Shown here in pieces: positions 23,447-32,900 of a DNA stretch of 64,000 nucleotides (positions are counted from its first letter, which is position 1; the number at the start of each line of letters is the position of its first letter). Source of the DNA: Durusdinium trenchii (lineage: Eukaryota > Sar > Dinophyceae > Suessiales > Symbiodiniaceae); NCBI GenBank assembly GCA_963970005.1, contig CAXAMN010003058.1, positions 62,001 through 126,000 on the forward strand, written 5' to 3'. Both the position numbers and the translations under genes were made by a program. The notes under the pieces were generated by a model. That model was given only the letters and a program-made list of their open reading frames with translations, made no database searches and had not been told where the DNA came from.

Positions 23447-25086
23447 GACACCAAGAATTTCAATACAATGTTCAAGTCAAGCTTGCGAAAAACCAGGCAT
23501 TCTTGCGAGTGCTCGAACGGGCCACTGCAAGCAATTCCGACGATGGAACAAGCAACATCCGGCGACAGCAATCATGGGTTGCTTTGGACCAGGTACGAGT
23601 AGGTGTAAAGTGAATTGGGTGGCTGGATGCTTCAGGTGCCTGGTACCTCTCGCTCTGAAACCACGACAGCTTTGTGATTTCGATGTCATTCCTCATGGAT
23701 TCATGAGGGACAGCAATCCAGATGTCGCAGAGATGGCGCAGCACACGTCACAAACAATTGGGGCGGCTCAGCTGCCTGAGGCCACTGCATGAAAAGCACC
23801 CGATTCCATTCGTGCCAGTAGGTGTCCCGCAAAACCAGTGCATCCTTGCAACATCAACTCTTTGCCAGCTCGGAGACGGCGTTCCGTCCAGAGGGATCAC
23901 AAAACAGAAGCCGCAAAAGGCTTTACTGCTCTTATTCTGGTAGTTCGGTAGTTCGGTAGTTTGTTCAAGACTTGAGGGGGGGCAAGCAATCCAACAATAA
24001 TTAACCTCACGAAGGACCACACACGCAAGTTATATAAACTGAGAAGCGAGAATAGGTCCGAGATCACCAACACATCCAAGACCGTAGCACAAGGAAGAAA
24101 AGACGGGTAAGCAAACTCTTCCAGTCAAGATCGGCTAAAGGATGCAAAGTTGAGTCGTGAGCTGTGAGGCGTCGCATCATCTTCGTAGCCTTTGCATCGA
24201 TGCCTTTGGACCTGAAAATGGCAGTCAATGCAAATGCTGGCACTGACCGAACTGCCATAATGATTCTTCAATGGTCCCAACTGACTTGGCACAGGCTTGA
24301 TCTGGTGTGGTCTGTCAGACGTTTAAGTAGATGATGTGCTTCGGTCTTTGGTGGCCAAAAGCAACTAAGGAGCTCAAAGTACAAGCGACAGAACTCCCAG
24401 AAATGCTGGACCTGAGCGAGCAGCCTACAGCCGACTCTGAAGAAACTGCTGAGGTTATACAAATCGGCTCGACCAGGTCTTTAGTCAAACGGAAGGAGAA
24501 CACTCCTTTTCGACCTGCTTCTATGGTGAGCACACTCCTTTGAGGCACTCTGGCTGGCCATGCAGCAAATTAAGCCCATGGAGGCCTCTAGTGGCGTGAT
24601 TTCACGTATTTGTACAGCCCCCCCTGCCTGATATGGTGCATAGGTCTGAGGTGCATAGCCCTGCGGTGCGTAAGCCTTGGCGACAGGCTTAACAGAAAGT
24701 CTTACAAACTGGAAACAATAAACAAAATGAAAATAGGTGCTCATCACAGGTGACTTTAGCTGGCAACATTATACAGCGCGTCCCTGCTGTGACAGTGAAA
24801 CCCGCCTTGCGAACAACAATGATTCTGGGCTTCCCCCGAATGTCCACAAGAGCTTCAAGTGTATTGTGTGTTTGTGCTCAGCCTCCACATCAACCTTGGA
24901 CATGTTGCGCCTAGATTCTAGAGGCCTAGGCTAAACCAACCCAAAAATAATTGAAAAAAAACGGCAGTCCCAGCCAATCGAGGCAGCCTGTGGCGGAACT
25001 CGAGTCACAAACGGATCCGCTTCTTCTGGCGCTTCCACAGCTTCTTCTACAGGCATATACCTGCTGGTCTTTTGTTTCAGAGCTGA
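23447..25086 (+). CDS. uncharacterised protein, C-terminal four exons
   Basis: Exons 23447-23592, 24370-24525, 24750-24858 and 24983-25086 join in phase. All three introns are GT-AG (donors GTACGAG, GTGAGC, GTGTAT). The frame ends at a TGA at 25084-25086. The translated blocks are NVQVKLAKNQAFLRVLERA, an acidic stretch around LDLSEQPTADSEETAEVIQ, VTLAGNIIQRVPAVTVKP and an aromatic, basic C-terminus (RIRFFWRFHSFFYRHIP). The family is not recognised. The N-terminal exon(s) were not found; the first listed exon starts in phase 1. The gene is convergent with the membrane-protein gene ending at 25224. Minus-strand frames over 24481-24747 contain a short YAPQ repeat but fit less well. Confidence 0.45.
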
Positions 25087-25223
25087 AAGTTGCCTGTAGC
25101 CACACCTGGGCAGTTGCGGGCATTCAGAACCGCTGACGTATTCTATGTTTACTGTAGTGCCTCCGGAGCCATATACAACTAAGAATTGTAATTATATAAT
25201 TGATCATAAGCCTCAAAAAGCAA

Positions 25224-27280
25224 TCATTGTTCCAGGAAACCATGCAGCCAATACTGCCCAGGCTGAACAGCCAAGGAGTTGCCATTTCCATTGGCCAGGA
25301 ACTGCCAACATCTTTGGGCAGTCACTGCCATCTGATCGCTTTCCATCACCTTCGTTGCCAGCCGTGGGGTCCAAATATGTATCCAAAATACATCAAAATA
25401 CTCCAGGAACAAAAAGTGGTTATTGGTTCAATGTGCGGGATACGATGGCATTCCATGCCTGCCACCAATGCTCCCAAGGCTACCAGAACAATGTAAGCCA
25501 CCAGCACCATCACTGCAATGGTCGGTCGTTTGCAGCCATGCAGTGAAGCTGCCAGCAGTGCACAAGCACCATACCACGGTAAAGCGCTCAAGCCCAACGG
25601 GCCCAGGAGCACCAAAGCCCCCAATGACCAGGGTGCCCCGTGCTGTGGCAAAACAGGCAGGTCCAGGCTGTGACTCAGGAGACTTCCAATGCCCGTGACC
25701 ACCAAATAACCTATCAGAACAGAATCTTTTGCTTAAAGCCCGCTCCCCTCCCTTCCTACTTAATTAAGTAGGCACCTACTTAATTAAGTCAGGGAGAGGT
25801 GGCTACTAGCATGGACGCAGGATAGCTCACGCATGCTCACGCTAATGATTTGGCTCCCAAATGTTTAGGGAAACTTAACTTTGGATTCTCTAAGCTGTTA
25901 CTTTGTGGTACTTTGTCATGACTCATGACATGAAACACATCAGTTACAAATCTTGTGATCATTCTGCAAGTCATTGCCCCTGTGGTTCACGTGTATGGCC
26001 TGAGTCGTGTGGTGCATTTCTACCTACAATGCAACTATCTGACTGCACTCGCAATTACTATACAGTGCAACGAGAATCGAGTGTGTATTGCATGTGGTTA
26101 CGTCATAAAACGAACCGAGAATAAAAGAGAAGCAAGGTTGCTAAGGTCGAGCGGCTGCCGAACAAGGGGGGCAAGAGTCGCCAGCAGCGGCTTCCGCCAA
26201 GAGGTGAAGACCCAAACTCCGAAGGCGCTGCCGGCACAGTACCAACTCAACGCAAAGCCGGGCAGAGCCCCATCAGCAGACTGGGCCCAGCTGGCAATAC
26301 CACAGTAAACCTCACAAGCTCTTCATGATCATTGGCATGTCCAATTCTTCTATAATCAGCGGCTTACAGAATCATGTTTCTTCATCTGAGAGTCCAAACT
26401 ACAGCAAATCATAGCAAATCAAATCAATTCAGTGCCAAACCAGGTCATCAAAATGTTGCCATTGAAGGCAGAAACGGCACCCAAAAAAGCCCAAGACTGC
26501 GCCAATGAGCACCTGCAGTTTGAATGCACCAAGTTGTCTTGATCCCATCGAGCTCCAATTATGGCATAAGCTCGTGAATGAAACTCAAAGTGAAACTTGG
26601 ATGTCCTATCCCTTGTTGCCCTTTATGCTGAGTGAGCTGCTGACGACTTGCAGTTCCAACATATTCAATATATGTTCGAACTTTCATTCCACGGACCTGC
26701 GATCCTTCGAAACCGCTGTGGGCTGCCAAGGCTGCCGTCCCTCCAGCTGCCAGCATCAATAAGAGCTGTCCGATCAGGTTCGGGGCCAAGTTCCAGTGCT
26801 CTGCCTAGCTCTCATGGGTAGGGTCTCCAAAAAGGGCCACAAGCAGCAAGAACGCGTGGCATTGTTGCACTATGTTGCACTGGTCCAGAATGTCCAAGAA
26901 AGGCTCATCAAGAAGTCTCAAAAATATTTTGTCTATAAGCAATGCCCTTGCTCCTAGTAGCGATGCCCTTATGTCTACGTAGTAATCTATGTAGAAGGCA
27001 CGCTCATTGTGCACTGGACCTGACTTGGCACTTCCAGCCTCGAAGTGCACGAGCCATGCGGTGCCCAGGGATATTCCAGCGATGACAATATTTTCCCACA
27101 GCTTGGGGCCATCCCACGAGCAAAGACCGCCACAAAGTAGGGCACCAAAGGCAATTGTCACCTGCCATCACTGTGATTCTCCACTTCCACAGAAACAGCT
27201 TTCAGAAGCCCATCACTTCTCGAGGGCCCCTCCCACCTGATACGAGCTGTCTCTCAACCACTCACCGAAATGATTGCCAT
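25224..27280 (-). CDS. multi-pass membrane protein, possibly TMEM198/DUF4203-like
   Basis: Six exons (minus): 27280-27266 (starts ATG), 27161-27039, 26804-26697, 26310-26142, 25710-25463, 25349-25224. Phases agree throughout and give about 262 residues. About seven hydrophobic helices are visible, rich in Gly/Ala/Ser pairs: an AFGALLCGGL helix at the N-terminus, NIVIAGISLGTAWLVHF, LLLMLAAGGTAALAAH, FALSWYCAGSAFGVWVFTSW, YLVVTGIGSLL, SLGALVLLGPLGLSALP and VMVLVAYIVLVALGALV. The small-residue packing and the block FGVWVFTSWRKPLLATLAPL recall DUF4203/TMEM198 proteins; the function is unknown. Donors are GT, GC, GT, GC and GC. The last exon is soluble and less certain; the join at 26142/25710 is the weakest of the others. 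Transcription converges with the plus-strand gene ending at 25086. Confidence 0.5.
25755..25790. repeat. palindromic direct repeat
   Basis: CCTACTTAATTAAGTAGG (25755-25772) is a perfect 18-bp palindrome. It is followed at once by a second CCTACTTAATTAAGT copy. It lies in the intron just upstream of the fifth exon of the membrane-protein gene. Confidence 0.8.
26935..26975 (-). repeat. single CTAGTAG-family unit
   Basis: The words AGCAATGCCCTTGCTCCTAGT and AGCGATGCCC match the unit of the 41.1-42.1 kb array. This copy sits in an intron of the membrane-protein gene. Confidence 0.6.
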
Positions 27281-27951
27281 ATTGCAAGGTCGGTGAGGTC
27301 TTCAACACCTCCTCGTGGCATCGGACATGCGCAGCTACAGGTTTCTTGATCAACTAGCAGAACTCAGAACTAGCATAGTTGGCTCGTTTCTCACACCCAT
27401 CCGGTGATCCGGTGTGAGTTCAAGTGTTCCAGCACTCCTGACAAAGCTCCTGCGCAGTGGCGCCTGATGTCGGAGCCACCTGCAAAGCATCGAAGATGAT
27501 AACAGAACCTCTGACAGAGTTGAACATGCTCGGCTTCAGATCGATGGATCCATATGATCAAGCCGCAAAAAATGGACTGCCATGCTTTAATAGACTAGAC
27601 TCCAGACCTTTGATATCCTTTGATGGTCTTTGACGTATGAACCTGTATGAAGCTATACCAGGACAAGTCCTCTCAAAAAGAATGACCTGGTGCTAAGCTG
27701 AGCAAACCCTACAAACAGGCCTGGCGTGGCTCTTCTATTGTGGAGTGGACTGGTGCCTGGAAACGATGCTCCGCCGCAAATATCTCATCTCATCATAAGA
27801 TATCATAAGTATCCAATAATATCCCGATCCTAACCCCTGTCATTCCTGACCTGACCTTGAGGAAGCAACAAACAAAAGCGTGCATGTTGTGCCCAAGTCT
27901 CTCTGTATGTTGTGTCTCGAACAGCTGAGTAGTTCAGTCTTTCTAGCTCAG

Positions 27952-28280
27952 CTGGAGGGTTTGGGCGCCGCTCTAGTAGATCTGCAAGCGAGGGCAGCTT
28001 ATCATCTCCTGCAGCACCGAACCACGCAAGCTGACAACTACCAGGCTACCAATCTGCCAGGTATGGGGGAAAGCATGAGCAGTCGGCTGACACAGACCGC
28101 AAAATTTACACAGTAGTGAAGTGGTGGGTATACGGTATAGTGTATGTTGCGCTGGGGGAAGGCTTGAAGCACTTATTCAAACCTGTGCAGGATTTTCAGG
28201 ATAGTGGTTATTCTAATGTCGAAGGACAAAATCGTTTGCCGCCGCAGAATCATGTGGAATCGCCTGAACTCACATCTTAA
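27952..28280 (+). CDS. small two-exon 3' gene fragment
   Basis: Exon 27952-28044 follows a TTTCTAGCTCAG acceptor. It is followed by a GC donor at 28045, a TTTTCAG acceptor and exon 28200-28280 ending TAA; the phases match. The first exon is Leu/Ala/Gln-rich and helical (GLGAALVDLQARAAYHLLQH). The second is polar (EGQNRLPPQNHVESPELTS) and typical of a disordered C-terminus. The family is not recognised. Upstream exons were not identified. A longer frame (28204-28965) overlaps the second exon in another phase and is discussed among the rejected items. Confidence 0.35.
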
Positions 28281-29765
28281 CATCGCCGAGGCTGATTATG
28301 GGAAAGCCCCAATCCCTTTCCGCTACCTGAGCTCTACCAAGTGTGCCTGCTCTGCTCGCACTTCTCGAACATCTGCACTCCACTACATTCTTCATGATGC
28401 AAGCGAAAGAACATCTGCAATTGTTTGCCCATGTCTTATAAGTTCTTGCCTTTCTTATCGTTGTTTTGGTACGGTTGTTGCATGGCGTAGTCATAGTTGT
28501 CATTGGCTCTCTCTCCCCCCTCTCATGGCATTGGTTAGTAACCTACGTCTCAAGATGTCTCAAGTACTGAAGCCCATGGGCCCCATGCCCTGTCCTTGGC
28601 CATTGGCAACGCTCAAAAGGGCCACCCATCTTAGCCAGTACATCTCAACATTCTGGTGCCGTCAACTCGAATTAGCTGAGCGGCTTTCTGGCTCATGTGC
28701 CTTGAGCCATTCAACGAACGTGTGCTTTTCTCAGACCCCACCCTTAGAAAGCGCTGGTGAGAAACATATCTTCTCAGCCTCAGAGGCTTATATAAGCCGT
28801 ACAAAGGGAATGACGGTGCGTAAAATTTCCGGGAATTCCTTCCAACCAGACCATGGCCCGGGGGGTGGGCCACCTGCTCCACCACGCGTGGCGGCTGACG
28901 GCCCACTGAAGGTGAAGTACATGGCTCAAATTGTTCCCACATCGTGCCAAGAGCAATGCTCTTGATGACATGAAAAACATGCAAAAAAAAAACTCATGTT
29001 GGTGCAAAGCCACGGTAAAAGTAAACGTTGCCGGAAAACCTAATGGAAATTACAATTTCTGCTTTGGAATCGGCTCGATTCAAACGGCACGAGGAGCGAG
29101 AGCGAGTTAGGCACGAGTTAGGGGAGGTCGGCAGAGGGTTGACCCAAGCAGCAAACCGCAAACCCAGGACCCACCAACAAACATTAGGCCAACCTTTTGG
29201 CATCGATTCACTTTTTTGGAGCGACATCTGAGACTCCCTGCAGCAGAAGCCTGGTCTCTTGACACATGTGAATAGCCGTAGACCTGCCAGTTTGCAGCAT
29301 TCTATCAGTTTAAAGCGGCACTCAGGATCCAGTCAACATGTGAGGGACACATCCAGTCTGTCCACCTGCTATCGAATCCAGCATATAATGCATATTGAAC
29401 AAGAATGAGTTGCACAGGCAGCAAGACCATGAATCTACATGTTGCTAGTGGAATGACTAAGGGTGGCAGTGCGGCCCGGTCTTCACGCCACATCCTCAAC
29501 ATTTGCAGAAAGGTGCCTTCTTCCAATGTGCGTGATCTCCGTTCGGCTTTCCCGCAGCATCATGTTTTTGTTTGTTCTATTTTCGCTTGTCTCCGCTGAG
29601 GCGTGTTGCCGCTCAAGCGGATCCGAGTGGAGATCTGCAGGAAAATAGCCATCCGTGTCCAAGGTCCAAGCCTCGCACGAGGTAACACCAAACAGGGCGG
29701 CATTTGTGGTGCTTGTTGATGTACATCTTGGCTCATGTAAATGCATACAGCACCTTATGTACATG
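28281..29765. other. intergenic stretch 3' of the retrotransposon insertion site
   Basis: No gene is supported. A frame at 29028-29231 (+) is basic and Glu-rich and could be an exon, but lacks a partner. The stretch ends at the target-site duplication of the LTR element. Confidence 0.4.
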
Positions 29766-29770
29766 GTTTG
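29766..29770. other. target-site duplication, left copy (GTTTG)
   Basis: GTTTG here and GTTTG at 39343-39347 flank the two identical LTRs exactly. A 5-bp duplication is typical of Ty1/copia integrase. Confidence 0.9.
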
Positions 29771-29877
29771 ACTCGACAGATTTGTGCCCAAGGCGCCTGC
29801 GGTATCGTGTCATGTGAAACATGTTCTACACTTGATCATAGCCATAAGGCCGTGAGGCATGAACTCAGAATTTCACT
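29771..29877 (-). repeat. 3' LTR of the copia element
   Basis: 107 bp, identical to 39236-39342. On the minus strand it starts AGTGAAATTCTG and ends CTGTCGAGT, so the ends are not the usual TG...CA. Upstream of it (minus strand) there is only a weak purine tract, AAGAGGATGA, as a possible polypurine primer. At 107 bp it is very short for an LTR. Confidence 0.9.
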
Positions 29878-29935
29878 CCGGTCATCCTCTTGTTTGCCGC
29901 TCTGGGCTTGCTTGGCTTTTCGCCGAAAAAAATGC

Positions 29936-32900
29936 TCAGCCGCAACAGCTGCTGCATTTGCCAAAGGCTTCTCTTGGCCTCACATGTTCGCCCTCTCTCA
30001 GATGTGGACATCCTTCTCGATGGAACTTCTTGCCAGTCTTCGTGATGAAGATGGCTTCCGGCAGCTCCAAGCTCTTGATGCGAGCCAGGTGTCTCATGAT
30101 CTCCTGGTCCTTGAACTTGACCATCTTCTGCAGCTTCTCGATCTCGCCGGCCATCTCGGCATTGTCAGTGATCCTTGGTGTCAGCGGTGCTGGTCTCTCT
30201 GATGATGCTGCTGTCTTTCTGTCCAGCTTCATCTTCAATTCGGCATTCTCATCTTCAAGCTTCACTAGTCCAGCTCTCATGTCGCTGACCGTAGATTCGA
30301 GCACCATTTTCCTTGCATTGACCACTGTCATGTCATTCTTGAGGTTCTTCAGCTCGAAGTCCTTGTCATCGTACTTCTCCTCAAGCTTCTCATATTTATC
30401 TTTCCACCATTCATTGTCAAACTTGAGGCTATCGATCTCCTGTTGCTGTAGGTGGGCATCTTCTTCGCTCTTCTTGTTCTTTCGCTTCCGCGTCTCCTTC
30501 TCGTCAATGACCTTTCGTGCAAGATCTTCCCATGTGTCTCGAGGACTTGCTTTCCTCTTCCGTTGGAAGGATGCTCCTGAGGATGATGGTTGATCTCCTT
30601 CTTGATCGACATCCATGTCATCGTCGTCGTCGGACTCGATCTTCACATGTTGGATTCTTCTCTTCTTGCTCATCCAACTTGTCACCATTCTCTCAAGCAT
30701 CACCGCCAAAATCACCGTGATGAAAATCATGAGGTACACGGAGAAGTAACTCTTCTGTTCTTGATTCTCCGGTTCAGTGGATTGCGCATCCACCAAAGTT
30801 CCAAATGCTAAAGTCGGCATCATTGCTGCCAGCATCTTCTTGGAAGTGGCAAACGCTGCCAGTCCCACAAGCACTGAAGCATGCGTTGTTCGCACCATGC
30901 TCTCATCCTTCTCTGCCTTCAGGATCATCTCCTCGTCCTTCAGCATAAGGTCGTGCTCGTCAAAGTCGATGGTCGGAAGAACCCTTGTCACAATTGGGTG
31001 CTTCTCCACTCCATGCAGTCTGATTAAACCTGTTGTCAACAACATCAGCATCATTTCATGGACCATGGACTTGGTGAGGGAATCGGCAAGCATGTAGTTC
31101 GTTGGGACCAATGTCACCATTCGAACTCTGCCATCCAATCGTGCTTCCTTTATGGACAAAACATAGAGCCGCTGTGTCTTGTCCTGAGGCATCGTCTTGC
31201 TGCCTGTGATGAGCTCATAGACATCTCGAGCATCTCCATACATGTCCAAAGGCATCTCTGGATTTCCAGCCGTCTGGATCTTGATGAGGTCCTTCAACGA
31301 TGGAGGATGTTGCGGATGGAGCATCTCGCTGAGCCTGATCATACACAATGTTGCAGATTCCAAGGCGTTCACCATGGCTAGTGTCTCACCATGTGATGTG
31401 CTGTAGCTCACCCTCTTGGCTTTTGCTCCATGTGAATGCAAAACATGCATCACTCCTCCATGCATGAGCTCGTGCTCCTCAGTCTCGCAGGTGTGCTCAA
31501 AGTCAATCGTGATGTTCCGCCATTCGTCATCGGCCAAAGCAATGACTACACCTTCCTGGGCATAGTTCCGGCCCTTGCTGGCTGCCGAAGCATCATGAAA
31601 GCAAACTAGTCGTCGATGCTTTGTCCTGAAGTAGCGGTAGCGCAAACCAACATCTGCAAACTCTTTCACCTTCGTGAGCACATTGTTTGCCTGCTTCAAA
31701 TCCTTGACCTCTGCTACTGTCACTCGTGATTGTAGTGCTGAAACATCCGCAATCACGTCCAGCCGTGTCGCTGTCACCCAAAGAAGTGCTCCTAGGATGG
31801 ATCGCAGATCTGAGACTTCTGCTGGTGTCAATCTGGAATCATCTTCTCTTGCAGGGACAGGTGCAGGTGTAATCTTTTCTGAAAACTCCTGCTGGCTGAT
31901 CATGTAGCCGTCTGCAGTACGAAGGTACTCACAACCACAATGAGTGAATGGCAATTGCTGTCGTGTCACTTTGCCAAACTTCTTGACAAAGGAATCATAT
32001 GCATCGTCCAGCCACTCAGGCGTTCCAGTGATCGCCAAGTCATCCACATGCGTCGTGACCATTGCAATATTCTCACCATCCTTCTTCCATGTCCAACAGT
32101 TCTCATCTAGGTGAGATGGTTCCGCGCCGCTTTCTCGGATGAAATCATGTAGAGAAAACTGCCAAGCCAATGGAGCGTCATTCAACCCATAAACAGGCTT
32201 CAAACATAGCAGTCCATAGTTGTGCAACTCTCGTTCAGGAACCTTGAACTCGTCAGAGAATTCCGCCAGATGTCGCCAAACATTAAGTGGAGGAAATATC
32301 ACCACCATGCGGACAGGCGCTTGAATGCCTTTCTTCTGAAGGGTCTTTCGGATCTTCTCAAAGTCAAAGCCCTTGAGAAATGCTCCAGCAATGTCCAAGC
32401 TTTCCAGGCTCATCTTGCGTGACCATGATGCTCTGGATACCAGGATCCTTTGGCTTAGCCTTGTCGCAGTCGTTGACCTTGTCGTGAGCTCTCCTTTCTG
32501 TCCATCCAAACAACCACGCGCACAAAGTCGAGACTTGATGCGAATGCTCTTGTCAGGATAGCGCTTTCGCTTGCGAACCCACCGTGCATCAATCTGCACG
32601 TACTCTCCTGTGATCTTCATCTTGTGGATCTTTGCGAATGCTTTCTCGTCAACAAACTGCTTGATCTCGTTGCGATCAGCTTCTTCAACAGCAGGCCAAA
32701 TGTCGGCCGTGATGTCTGCTTCTTCAATGTTGCGAGTCTCCTGATCTACCTGGTAGATCTCTGCAGTTCTGAGGCATGCGTATGCTTGATGCGTCCTTTT
32801 GTAGTGGAAGTGGAACAATTGAGGAAGCTTCTCTTTCTCCCGGAGATGTTGTTCCACCATGAACTGATTGCATACCTCTGACCACATGTGACAACCTGTC

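Noticed and set aside
23634-23790. A plus-strand frame (CLVPLALKPRQLCDFDVI...) as an extra exon of the 23.4-25.1 kb gene.
   Set aside because: Joining it to the preceding exon would need a 26-nt intron, and the direct join to 24370 is in phase without it.
28204-28965. A 253-codon plus-strand frame, longer than expected by chance.
   Set aside because: No domain, Cys/Ser/Leu-rich composition without recognisable motifs, and its start overlaps a better-supported short exon (28200-28280) in another frame. It remains possible that part of it is real.
29859-30593. A 244-codon plus-strand frame, and other plus frames over 29.9-38.9 kb.
   Set aside because: They are antisense shadows of the retrotransposon polyprotein.
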